From contig JASANC010003313.1 in NCBI GenBank assembly GCA_030248135.1, forward strand, positions 93,278 through 157,277: a stretch of DNA of 64,000 nt, written 5' to 3'. Below, piece by piece: positions 1 to 10,900 of this stretch. The notes beneath the pieces were generated by a model, which worked only from the letters and a program-made list of their open reading frames with translations, did no database searches and had not been told where the DNA came from. This DNA is from Theristus sp. LFF4_11 (lineage: Eukaryota; Nematoda; Chromadorea; Monhysterida; Xyalidae). Positions within the stretch are counted from its first letter, which is position 1, and each line of letters begins with the position of its first letter. Both the position numbers and the translations under genes were made by a program.

Positions 1-367
1 GAAAATTTTGGGGGGGGGGGCCGCGGGGGGGGGCATGTGACTTTGGGGGGGGGCCGGTCAAAATTTTGAAATTTGATAGATAGATAGCTAAAACGCTAAA
101 AAGCTATAAAAACAGCAAAATAATGCTAAAAATACACTAAAAATCAAGTATAAACGCGTATTTTACTTAAAATTAGCAGAATTTTCATGAATTACGATCA
201 AAAATGGTCAATTTTGGTCAAAACTTGACTCATTTTATGTCTTCGAAGACAAAATTTTTTAGATAGATAGCTGGCTGAGAAACTTTCTTAGATAGATAAT
301 AGCTGAGCCGAAAAAACCTGTCTGATAGAGATAGATTCGAAATTTTTTTTGGGGGGGCCGCCCCCCC

Positions 368-2145
368 TAGGGTTAGGGGCTTTGAAAAAAAAAATTTTTT
401 TTTTATTTTTTTTTTGTTTTTTTTAAATTTGGATTTTTTTTTCAAACTTAAAAAAAAATTTGAAAAATTTTTTCTTCTACTTTGCTCTGAAAATTCGATT
501 TATGGCATAATTTTTTGAAAGTTCAAACCAAATTTTCTTCCCAACTTCTTTGTGTGCTTAGGTACATGTAGGGTTGTTAAACAAAAATGAAAATTTTTTT
601 TTTTTTTAAAAAAAAGTGATTAAAAAAAAACAAAAATGCCGATTTTTTTTTTTAAAAAAAAATCCGAAAAATTTTCCTCTAATATGCTCTGAAAACCTCA
701 ATTTTGGCACAATTTTTCGAAAGTTCAACAAAAATTTTCTTTGATTATACCTCGCAAAACCTTTAGCAGTCGATTTTGGGCCGTTTTACCGACTGATTTT
801 AGGCTTCGACAACATCTGCGATGAAGTTTTTGAGCGTCCCAAAGCTTAGCCTACCATTTCCGATGCAGATAAGGTGACGATTCGCCTCGCAGAGCGTCCG
901 ATTGTGCTCGCTGCTCCGTTTGCAAGCGCTACGTTGTCTGGTTGCTGCTTCGTGTCGTGTCGTCGCGACACCATCAGAAGAATTGATCGAATTTCAAGGC
1001 GGTATGTTTGTCTTCACTTTAGCATTAGCTTAGCTGGGGACAATTAGTGACGTTTTGGAGGTCAAAACACAAGAAGAGGCATGGTGACGGTTTGGAAAAG
1101 GGGTAATTGAGGTCACCAAAACAAAATCTGCAAAGTTCCGCCATACGGGAGTCATTCGGGAGGCGCTTGCATATCATATGTGGTTCTTCGGACTCCCTGA
1201 TTGATTTAGCACAACTTTGATTTTTGAAATTTAAAAAAAAAAAAAAAATTTAAAAAAAAAAAAACAAAAATGACGATTTTTGTTTTTTTTAACAACCCTA
1301 GGTACATGTCATTATTTGGTCATTTTGACCGACGTACTCCATGTTTTTCGATTTGGATGACTTCTAGAGTCAATTTTTAGCGTTGAAATGACTTAACTGA
1401 ATTGAAATATCGTTTCAGAAATCGTTTTCTTGCAACTTAGAACATGTTTTTTCAGTCGGTAGGCCATGAGATGAACATGATATTTTGTTGATTGGCGTAT
1501 GTTATAGGTCTACAATGGAGTTGTGCGATATATTGTTAAACAATTGGAGCGGAGATGTTGGTTAATACCACATCACACGACCGTTTTTCAGATACCCGAT
1601 AACATGGCCACATGTTAAAACTTGCGTGCTGAGCTGAACTAACGTGTTAAACTAGCGTCTGTCAGTTGCCCGCAACGTGATCGCGAAATCATGGTACGTG
1701 TTTTCGATACGATGATTTGAAGAGTGGGCTCTCGCCATGTGGCAGATAGCATAGCTGGTTGAACCTGAAAGTAAGTGTCTTGGGGGGGGGGGGCGACCGG
1801 GTCGACAGGGGTTGCCGACTTAGCTACAGCAAACAGGAATTTTTGAACACAGTCAAATTTTGGTAATTTTCTAAAGAGGAACAACTAAGAACGGTTCAAT
1901 ATTCAAGTACACGTCGAAAATTGTCCTGTTTTACTTTTGAAAATGCAACTTTCCCTCTATGAAATGGACATAATTTCAATAAAACACGATTTTCGCTCTT
2001 ATAGTTTTCCGGATCGTTCTGAAAATAGTCTAGATGAACTCAGCTCGACGAGACGCTTCGAACAAACCTAACTTGTAAAAAAAAAAAATTAAAAAAAAAT
2101 TTTTAATTAAAAAAAAAATCCGGATTTTTTTTCCCCCTAACCCTA
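368..2145 (-). mobile_element. hAT-like non-autonomous element, family A, copy 1 (interrupted)
   Basis: The ends are inverted repeats TAGGGTTAGGGG (368-379) and CCCCTAACCCTA (2134-2145). It is flanked by an 8-bp direct repeat GCCCCCCC at 360-367 and 2146-2153, although the C-tract makes that duplication weak on its own. Without the 732-bp insertion at 569-1300 and its 8-bp duplication, the element is 1038 bp, the same length as copy 2 at 6566-7603, to which it is near-identical in reverse orientation. The 8-bp duplication and terminal T/CAGGG-type ends are features of the hAT superfamily (family knowledge). No transposase is present. An 81-residue open frame conserved in both copies is probably incidental. 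Confidence 0.8.
569..1300 (+). mobile_element. hAT-like non-autonomous element, family B, copy 1, nested in family A
   Basis: The ends TAGGGTTGTTAAAC and TTAACAACCCTA are inverted. GGTACATG occurs immediately on each side (561-568 and 1301-1308), and the uninterrupted family A copy at 6566-7603 carries GGTACATG only once, which proves the insertion and its 8-bp target duplication. The central 250 bp is moderately GC-rich and shared with copy 2 (5556-6260). No coding frame is seen. Confidence 0.85.
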
Positions 2146-2248
2146 GCCCCCCCCCCCCCCAGGCCCCCCCCCTAGAACAACTATGCATGGACCTAAGTAA
2201 CAGTGACACCCCCCAAAAATTTTCTCGGACCACCCAAAAATCATGAAT

Positions 2249-2440
2249 TTTTGCTCAAAAATCATGATTTTTTGTCTTTAAAGTCCATAATATAAGCTAA
2301 ATATATGATAACTTGACATTCTTCATTGTAATTTCAAAGATTTTGCAGCAAAATTTAGCGTTTTTCCTTCAAAATTTAAGCGAAAAAATCTCATGGGTGG
2401 GGTGGGGGGTGTGCACCCCCCCCAGAAAATTTTCTACAAT
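2249..2440 (+). repeat. Direct repeat unit next to G/C tracts, copy 1
   Basis: A segment running from an ATCATGATTTTTTGTCT motif through to CTCATGGGTGGGG recurs with few differences at 4865-5040. It ends in runs of G then C. The following 2456-2600 stretch repeats TTTGCAGAAA, a pattern that recurs at 3487-3565. Its origin is unknown; it is probably part of a dispersed repeat. Confidence 0.6.
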
Positions 2441-2814
2441 AGTGCACCCCAGGGTTTTTTTTGCAGAAAAACACCGGTTTTTTGCAGAAATTTTGGACCG
2501 TTTGCAGAAATTTTTCAGCAGATTTCTGCAAATTGCAGAAACAGATTTGCATGCAAACTTTGGTTCTGCAACTTTCATTTTGTGCTTCGCGCATGACTGA
2601 AATTTCACATCAGCATGAAACAGCTGTTTTTAGTCAAAAACAGCTGTTTCGGCGGTTGCTGTAGCGCAATGATTGGCGTTTTGTTTTACCTTCGTAAATA
2701 AAATCGGGGTATTTCGAATTCGAAAAATAAAACAGAATCAGGTCAAATCGAGTTATTGTTTGCTGTTAGGCTTTCTGTTTGGAATTAGAATGAAGTGATA
2801 GTGATCCTGATCCA

Positions 2815-3237
2815 TCATCCACCCGATAGAAGATGCAAAAAATAAGACATTGGCGGAGATACGCAAGTTTGTCGTCGAGCTTGTCGAGAATCTCAGCAAC
2901 CGATTCGAAGACGAGCCGTTCTGAAGGCTGCCAAAATATTCTACCTTCTGAGATAGATAGATCTAAACAGCTGCTGGCGTACGGAAATGCCGATCTGCTG
3001 TATCTGCACCAGTTTTATTCATCAATTTTGCCGGACAAGGGCAGTATCGCTGACGAATGGAAACGACTCAAATGCGAGCGAATTCAATGCCCTGGTCCGA
3101 GTACAACTACAGACAAGCATGCAGTATCTGGGGATGAAAACAAAGGCGATGCAAAATCAAGCCGAACAAAGTGAACTGCACCTTTGAGGACGTTGAACCG
3201 ACCGAAGTCATCGCTTTGATTGAGGAATTTGAGCAAT
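2815..3237 (+). pseudogene. Decayed hAT-type transposase C-terminal fragment
   Basis: Pieces of one protein-like sequence lie in successive frames. Around 2826-2924 there is a helix-like stretch with ELVENLSNRFEDEPF; this is followed after frame changes by KAAKIF and then SEIDRSKQLLAYGNADLLYL with an EWKRLK motif. The order, an N-x-RF helix then a short linker then a Y-G-x-x-x-x-x-L helix, resembles the C-terminal region of hAT/ZNF862-type transposases as I remember them. Internal stops at about 2922 and the frame shifts show it is not functional. It could be the relic of an autonomous partner of the short hAT-like elements nearby; that link is inference. Confidence 0.45.
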
Positions 3238-3400
3238 GAGGGGTTTCATTTGATTATCATTGATGTGTTGTTAAGTTTAGTTTGAATCGAATCATTGGTG
3301 ATTTGGTTGGTTTGGCAATCTGGTTTGGTATGGTGTTCCATTTATTTTTTCTGAATCATTTCTGAAAAATTCTGCGGTAAAACGATACAATTGGCAATTT

Positions 3401-3437
3401 CAATTCTGAGCATCGTTAAGAAATGATGCTCAGAACA
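3401..3437. repeat. Short perfect hairpin
   Basis: TTCTGAGCATC (3404-3414) pairs with GATGCTCAGAA (3424-3434) around a 9-base loop. It lies just downstream of the transposase relic. Function unknown. Confidence 0.5.
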
Positions 3438-4149
3438 CAAAAAATGACATTAAACAAGCACAAACGCCATTTTCGTCATGTTTTTGAAATTTGCAGAAAC
3501 CAAATTTCATTTGCAGAAATTTTTTGCCGAATTTCTGCAAATTGCAGAACCGACTTTTTGAAAAAAAACCTAGGTGCACCCCCCATGGCCCCCGCCTAGA
3601 GATGTCAAGAAAAAAAAATTTTCTATTTTTTTTCTTTAAAAAAAAAATTTTTTTTTTAAATTTTTTTTTTAAAATGAAAGTTGTTCAGAATTTTTCAGGG
3701 AGTCCGAATATCACCATCTGAGGAGCCACCGACTTACCATATGACCCCCACTCATATGGGAGGAGGGTGAAAATTTCAGACTTGGTTTCGGCGACCCCAT
3801 TTTCCCACCGACGACATCACGTCTCGTGTTTTGCCTCTCAATTCACCTCAAATAACATGGAAACAAGTTCCACAACAAACCGGTGTGATCATGCTGACGA
3901 CACGAGGCGAAACAGCAACGAGCAACCAACGAAGTTACGCTTGCAGTGGCAGACAGTGCAATTTCCACCTTTCGAGATCCTGAAAAACGATGCGTAAATG
4001 TGAGTTCTCTGCTTCTATCTCACCTTAGCGACATCGGAATTTGTTGAACTAGCCTTTGCGACGCTCAAGTACTTCAATGCGCGAGTCGATCATCACTCAC
4101 CAAGGCTGAAAACAGTCGATAAATCAATCCAGAATACCACCTGCAGCGT

Positions 4150-4345
4150 TGAAGACTAAGTGACAAGGTAAAGTCAAAGAAAATTTTTGTTGAACTTTCG
4201 AAAAATTATGCCAAAAACGGCATTTTCAGGGCACATTAAAGAAAAAATTTCAAAAATTTTTAATAAAAAAATAAAAAAAAATGCTCATTTTTTTTTACTT
4301 TAAAAAAAAATAAAAAAAAATTTTTTTTTTGACCCTTACATCTCT
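4150..4345 (-). mobile_element. Divergent family B-like terminal fragment
   Basis: It contains the family B subterminal sequence (AACTTTCGAAAAATTATGCC, then a TTTTCAGGGCACAT-like stretch and poly-A/T) with many changes. Both ends are degraded and no target duplication is visible. Confidence 0.45.
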
Positions 4346-4450
4346 GACTCTACCCCCGCCTGGGGGGGTGTCACTGTACCATGACTGACACCCCCCCACT
4401 GAAAAATTTTCGGCACCCCCCCCCCCCCCTCGAAAATTTGCTTTCGCCTT

Positions 4451-5548
4451 CGGTACTGTCCGGTTACCGGTACCAATTGAAATTTTCAGCTGTTTTACGG
4501 GTTTTTAGCGTTCAATTCGTTATGTTTTCGATTTTTCTTTTGTTGATTGTTGATACGATTGTTGATGATACGATGTGAGACGACGACGACTTGCGACACT
4601 TGGTTGGTTTTGGTAATCGTAATCTGATTCAGTACCGTGGGCGGGGGGGGGTTGGGGGGGGTACACCCCCCCCAGAGCACCCGAGACCGTCGGGTGGGGG
4701 GGGGGGGGGGGGGCACCGTGCCACCCCCCCCCTAAAACCGGGCACCCCCCCCCATCGTACCCCCCCCCCTCGAAAATTTGGCCGACACCCCCCCCACCCC
4801 CCCCATGAAATTTTGTCTGGCGGACACCCCCCCCCCCAAAATTTTCTGCACACCCTAAATTTTTTTTCGAAAATCATGATTTTTTGTCTATAAAGTCCAT
4901 AATATAAGCTGAATATATGATAACTTGACCATCTTCATTGTAATTTCAAAGATTTTGCAGCAAAATTTAGCGTTTTTCCTTTCAAATTTGAGCGAAAAAA
5001 TTTCATGGGGGGGGGTGGGGGGGGGTGGACCCCCCCCACAGAAAATTTTGAAAAAATGCACCCCCCCCATGGGACCCCCCTGGGGGGGGGTCCCACGTTA
5101 CCATAGGTTGGACCCCCCCCCCCTCACTTTTTGGTCGGCACCCCCCCACGGTACCATACCCCCCCCCCTCGAAAATTTTTTTGGGCCCACGGTACTGATC
5201 TGATTCTGAAAAAAGCAAAACAAGTGTACCATATGTTTTTTTATTTTCTGAACTATTTTCCAGAAGAATAAAACTCCAAGACGGTGAAAATTTGCAAAAT
5301 TATCAGCTCAGCAAGAAAAGGAGAACAAAATAAAAATATGAAGACTGATTCGGTTCTCTTTTGGAGTTGAGGAAAAATGTCTGTTGTTTTTATTTTCATA
5401 TTTCCCGCGAAAAAACCTGCGGTAAAATGTTTCAGACATCAGATAAAATGAGGGAAACGAAGAAAAATGGAAAACAAATCAGAAACAAATTGAATTGAAT
5501 GCTAAAACAGTTGAAAATTTCAATTGGTACCGGATCGACCGAGTACCG
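4451..5548. repeat. Inverted-repeat block enclosing G/C-tract repeats
   Basis: The sequence around 4459-4530 (GGTACCAATTGAAATTTTCA and onward) returns inverted at about 5455-5545. The interior holds homopolymer G and C runs, the longest about 20 G near 4695, and the second copy of the 2249-2440 repeat. It could be another short inverted-repeat transposon; no target duplication was found. Confidence 0.4.
4865..5040 (+). repeat. Direct repeat unit next to G/C tracts, copy 2
   Basis: Second copy of the segment at 2249-2440, again ending in long G then C runs. Confidence 0.6.
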
Positions 5549-5555
5549 GATCGAC

Positions 5556-6260
5556 TGGGGTTGTTAAACAAAAATCAAAATTTTTTAAAAAAAAAGTGAT
5601 TAAAAAAAAACAAAAATGCCGATTTTTTTTTTTTTTTAAATTCGAAAAATTTTTCTCTAATATGCTCTGAAAACCTCAATTTTGGCACAATTTTTCGAAA
5701 GTTCAACAAAAATTTTCTTTGATATTACCTCGTAAAACCTTTAGCAGTCGATTTTGGACCGTTTTACCGACTGATTTCAGGCTTATACAACATCTGCGAT
5801 GAAGTTTTTGAGCGTCCCAAAGGTTGGCTTACCATTTCCGATGCAGATAAGCTGACGATTCGCCTCGCAATCTAAATTTGAGCGTCCAAGCTGCTCCGTT
5901 TGCAATCGTTACGTTGTCTGGTTGCCGTTTCGTGTCCTGCCGTCGCGACACATCATCAGATTTGATCGAATTTCAAGCCGGTATGTGTATTTTCACTTGG
6001 GCTGGGTACAATAAGTGACGTTTTGGGGGTCAAAACACTAGAAGAGGCATGGTAACGGTTTGGAATAGGGGTAATTGAGGTCACCAAAACAAAATCTCCA
6101 AAGTTCCGCCATACGGGAGTCATTCCGGAGGCGCTTGCATATCATATGTGGTTCTTCGAACTCCCTGATTGATTTAGCACAACTTTGATTTTTGAAATTT
6201 TTTTTTTTAAATTTTAAAAAAAAACAAAAATGACGATTTTTGTTTTTTTCAACAACCCTA
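5556..6260 (+). mobile_element. hAT-like non-autonomous element, family B, copy 2
   Basis: The ends TGGGGTTGTTAAAC and AACAACCCTA match family B copy 1. GGATCGAC flanks both sides (5548-5555 and 6261-6268), an 8-bp target duplication made inside the local GGTACCGGATCGACC minisatellite. Most of the interior is shared with 569-1300. No coding frame. Confidence 0.85.
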
Positions 6261-6380
6261 GGATCGACCTGGTACCGGATCGACCGCCCTAGAAAGTTGC
6301 CAGGTACCGGATCGACCGGTACCGGATCGACCGGTACCGGATCGACCGGTACCGGATCGACCGTACCGGATCGACCGCAT
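6261..6380 (+). repeat. 15-bp minisatellite, unit GGTACCGGATCGACC
   Basis: About six full or slightly shortened units lie in tandem, with two more at 5525-5555 separated off by the family B insertion. The insertion therefore landed inside an older array. Confidence 0.8.
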
Positions 6381-6382
6381 GC

Positions 6383-6555
6383 CGGTTTTACGAGGTAATA
6401 TCAAAGAAAATTTTTGTTAAACTTTCGAAAAATTGTGCCAAAATTGAGGTTTTCAGAACATATTAGAGGAAAATTTTTCGAATTTAAAAAAAAATCGGCA
6501 TTTTTGTTTTTTTAATCACTTAAAAAATTTGATTTTTGTTTAACAAACAACCCTA
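6383..6555 (-). mobile_element. Family B terminal fragment
   Basis: It matches the left terminal ~170 bp of family B in reverse orientation and ends in AACAAACAACCCTA. The rest of the element is missing. It lies directly beside the target site used by family A copy 2. Confidence 0.65.
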
Positions 6556-6565
6556 CCTACCTAAC

Positions 6566-7603
6566 TAGGGTTAGGGGAAAAAAATCCGGATTTTTTTTAA
6601 ATTAAAAAAAAAATTTTTTAAAAAAAAATTTTTTTTTACAAGTTAGGTTTGTTCGAAGCGTCTCGTCGAGCTGAGTTCATCTAGACTATTTTCAGAACGA
6701 TCCGGAAAACTATAAGAGCGAAAATCGTGTTTTATTGAAATTATGTCCATTTCATAGAGGGAAAGTTGCATTTTCAACAGTAAAACAGGACATTTTCGAC
6801 GTGTACTTGAATATTGAACCGTTCTTAGTTGTTCCTCTTTAGAAAATTACCAAAATTTGACTGTGTTCAAAAATTCCTGTTTGCTGTAGCTAAGTCGGCA
6901 ACCCCTGTCGACCCGGTCGCCCCCCCCCCCCAAGACACTTACTTTCAGGTTCAACCAGCTATGCTATCTGCCACATGGCGAGAGCCCACTCTTCAAATCA
7001 TCGTATCGAAAACACGTACCATGATTTCGCGATCACGTTGCGGGCAACTGACAGACGCAAGTTTAACACGTTAGTTTAGCTCAGCACGCAAGTTTTAACA
7101 TGTGGCCATGTTATCGGGTATCTGAAAAACGGTCGTGTGATGTGGTATTAACCAACATCTCCGCTCCAATTGTTTAACAATATATCGCACAACTCCATTG
7201 TAGACCTATAACATACGCCAATCAACAAAATATCATGTTCATCTCATGGCCTACCGACTGAAAAAACATGTTCTAAGTTGCAAGAAAACGATTTCTGAAA
7301 CGATATTTCAATTCAGTTAAGTCATTTCAACGCTAAAAATTGACTCTAGAAGTCATCCAAATCGAAAAACATGGAGTACGTCGGTCAAAATGACCAAATA
7401 ATGACATGTACCTAAGCACACAAAGAAGTTGGGAAGAAAATTTGGTTTGAACTTTCAAAAAATTATGCCATAAATCGAATTTTCAGAGCAAAGTAGAAGA
7501 AAAATTTTTCAAATTTTTTTTTAAGTTTGAAAAAAAAATCCAAATTTAAAAAAAAACGAAAAAAAATGAAAGAAAATTTTTTTTTTCAAAGCCCCTAACC
7601 CTA
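6566..7603 (+). mobile_element. hAT-like non-autonomous element, family A, copy 2 (intact)
   Basis: Termini are TAGGGTTAGGGG and CCCCTAACCCTA. The flanks are TACCTAAC on both sides (6558-6565 and 7604-7611), a clean 8-bp target duplication. It is 1038 bp and near-identical to the reverse-oriented copy at 368-2145 once the nested insertion is removed. A stretch at about 6885-6945 (GCCGACTTAGCTACAG on the opposite strand) also occurs at 13391-13470, so family A sequence is scattered in the window. Confidence 0.85.
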
Positions 7604-7611
7604 TACCTAAC

Positions 7612-7870
7612 CATGCCTCTTCTTGTGTTTTGACCTCCAAAACGTCACTAATTGTCTGTCCCCAGCTAAGCTAATGCTAAAGTGAAGACAAACATACCGC
7701 CTTGAAAGGTTTTTCAAGGTAATGGTAAAGATTAAAGAAATGTGCTAGAAATGAGGTTTTCTGTTTTCAGAGCAAATTGGTTTGGTATTGGGGGAAAATT
7801 TTCGAATTGAAAACATCGGCATTTTTGTTTCTATTCAATTTAAAAAAAACGATTTTTGTTCAACAACCCT
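7612..7870 (-). mobile_element. Family B fragment at the 5' edge of the V-ATPase gene
   Basis: Reverse-oriented, internally deleted family B sequence: the CTAAGCTAATGCTAAAGTGA-type interior is followed by the AACAACCCT end at 7870. Only 57 bp separate it from the splice acceptor before the V-ATPase start codon. Confidence 0.6.
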
Positions 7871-7942
7871 TCTTGGTGTTTCTGTTTACTTTGTTGCCTT
7901 GTTCTGACGGAATCGTAGTCTTTTCAGGCAGTGAACCAAAAA

Positions 7943-10900
7943 ATGTCGGAATTTTGGCTGATTTCGGCACCTGGCGAGAAAACATGCCAAGAAACGTGGG
8001 AGCGTTTGAACAGAGCAACCACCGGCGACGCCAACCTTTCAGTGAACTACAAGTTTAACATTCCAGATTTGAAGGTTTGTGTTATATCGTTCACAGATGT
8101 GGCCTGCTTAAAATTTTTCTGTGCAAATAGCTGGATTTTTTGGCGGTTAAGGACCCTAGGTTTCCCCCCTCCATGGTCCTTTACTAGACTCTTTGTTGTG
8201 TCTGTGTCGTCTACCGTCGTGTGTCATATTCCGTCGATCTTTTTGTGCTCTGTCTGAATGAGTTGAATCAAATTTCAGTGGTTCAGAACTTCAGATTGAA
8301 ATTCAAATTCAGTATTTCAAATTCAAGACTTCTGTAGTTCAGTGTTTCAGTTCAAAAGCTTGATTGCAGGTTGGCACTCTTGATCAGCTTGTCGGCTTGT
8401 CTGACGACCTCACGAAAGCGGACACGTATGCCGAAGGGTTTGTTGGGTTTTCTTTATTTTGATTTCCAAACTGAATTCGTTCAGTAGCTTTTTTCAGTTG
8501 TTCAGTTTTTCGACCTGTTGCTGATAGCTGAGCTATTGACAGAAACAAACTTGCATGCATTAACTTTTCCAGCATCACTCGAAAACTGGTTGCCTACTTT
8601 GCCGAGATCCTGGAGGATCGTCGTGATAAATTGTTCGAAAATCTTCTCGTGAACGGACGTAAGTTCAAAGTCGGTATTGCTGGTGCAGCCTGAGAAGGCG
8701 CCAGTTTCACACAAACGTGCTAGTCCAGTAAGCTACACCGCCAGGACAAATTCATGAGGCAACGCATTTCCATTTGCTCACATCACGCACGCAGAAGAGC
8801 AGATGTTTGTGACTCAGTTTGTGTGAGCAATGCGGAGCCGTGCTTATGGCACCGCCTCCGTGGTAGCCCACTACGGATGCAATCTGGCTGGATGTTATTG
8901 GATTCTTCAATTGTTGTTTAGGCGACATTCACACGTATTTAACAAAATTCCAATGGGAAGCCGCGAAGTACCCGGTGAAACAGTCGTTACGTCTCATCAC
9001 GGACAATATATCGAAGGTGCTGCTTTGCTGTTATCGTTTTTATGTTTGTGTGAGAACGCATAAATTGAAAATCACTTTTTATACTTGGTTGGGTGACTAC
9101 AAAATGACAACAGTAACCCGGGGTTCGGCCAGGCGGGTGCGGGACCCTATAACAAGACAGAGTCACTCAGACAAATTTGAGTTAACGCATCAAACGTGAA
9201 ACTAGCTTGTTCTGCAACTCTGTTCTATCAATTTTTTGCCTTTGTGTCTGCAAGTTGCAATGCCAAAGAAAGGATGCCACAAACAGCATTCCGGTCCCGC
9301 AGGAATGTTTGAGCAAGTTGCTCCGGGTTGCGAGGCCTCTATGTGGGAAGTCCTTTGAAGATGTTTGCATTTGGTGATGTTGCACAGTGAGTCGCAAACG
9401 CATCACACGCTTTCACCGTCATCGTCTCATCCGGATATCGTTGTATTACCGCACATGTAAACGCGACTATTTGTTACTGAGGGTGCAACATCACTGTCTT
9501 ATAAATAGTGGGCACCTTCTTCAGACGATGGTTTAACCATACCGTGTCTCGTAAGCGTTAGAGCGTACACAACGTTTTTTACAGGAAGTCACGAGAATAG
9601 ACGCCGACTTGAAGACGAAGGCAACCGCGTATAATAATCTGAAAAACTCACTCGCTTCTCTCGAACGAAAAGCAACGTGCGTTTTTTTGCAGTTCAAACA
9701 ACTTTTTTCTAGAAAGATTTTCTCTTCAAATTGCTTTGTTATTATTTTGTTCAGTGGAAGTTTATTGACGAAAGACCTTAGCGACGTCGTCAAAGCTGAG
9801 GACTTTGTGCTGAACTCTGAATACCTAACCACGTTGATCGTCGTCGTTCCAAGGTCAGTTTTTTAACGTTTTTTTTCTCGTGTTAACTGTCGTTGTGTGT
9901 TTTCAGTATACTTCTCCGTTTTTTCGGCTTGGGTTTTTACAAAGCTTTCCGCCTGAAGTGATGCTCCGACTGCTTTTGTATTTTAGTGTTTTGTTTTGTT
10001 TTTGAGTATCTAACATCCTTATCAGCACATGTCTCCGTTTTTTTGCTCTTTGATTTTGATTTCTGACTCCAATTTAGCGTGTGCAAATTTTAAGCGATAC
10101 CAACAGTTGAAACGATTCTCTTGTCAATTTTAGCGCGCATTTTTTCTGGATTTCATGGGGATGGATAGTCTCCAGAAAAATTCCCATCCATTTAGGGTTG
10201 ATAGCTGAACGGAAGTCACAATTCGATTTAGTCATACATAATTAGGATCATCAGACAGAAAGTTCTTGTTCGTTTCGATCAATCAGTGTGAGGGAAGCTT
10301 GCTGAACAAATAGTATTTCGGTTTTGTTTTTCTCGACAGAAATCTAACGCAAGACTGGCTTGCGAAATACGAACGCCTGGCCGACATGGTGGTGCCACAG
10401 TCGTCGCGGTTGCTCTTTGAAGACCAGGAGAACTGTCTGTTCTCGGTGACGCTCTTTCGCAAGGTGGTCGACGAATACAAAGTGCACTGTCGCGAAAACA
10501 AGTCCGTGCGCTTTTCATTTTGGTTTTTGAACTTCTTATAAGTTTGTGGATACTTTTTATAATTTATTACAATTTCTATTTTAGTTTTTCGTCAATTGAT
10601 TTGTAATTCAGTCACACCGGTCAATCACACACATATAACTTTGGCTCTTTTGGAAAATGAGTTTTCTGGCTTGACAGCAAAAAGTCAACCTTGGCTGAAT
10701 TTGAATTTGAATGCTGAGCTTAGACAATCGAGTGTATGAGTGTATTGCGAATGGGGATGATAATCGTTTTTTTTTATTATTCAATTGACTGACAAAATCT
10801 GCAGTTTGCTGGAGATTCATGTTCTGAATCAAAACAAATTCACTAGCAGAAAATTGCCTGCTCCATGCAGCTTGCTGTCCAAGTGAGAGCAGCAGATGAA

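Noticed and set aside
368..379. TTAGGG-containing element end as a telomere signal
   Set aside because: Only a single TAGGGTTAGGGG at each transposon terminus with an 8-bp target duplication; no tandem telomeric array.
1639..1884. 81-codon frame repeated at 6829-7074
   Set aside because: It is identical because it lies in two copies of one non-autonomous element; no protein features.
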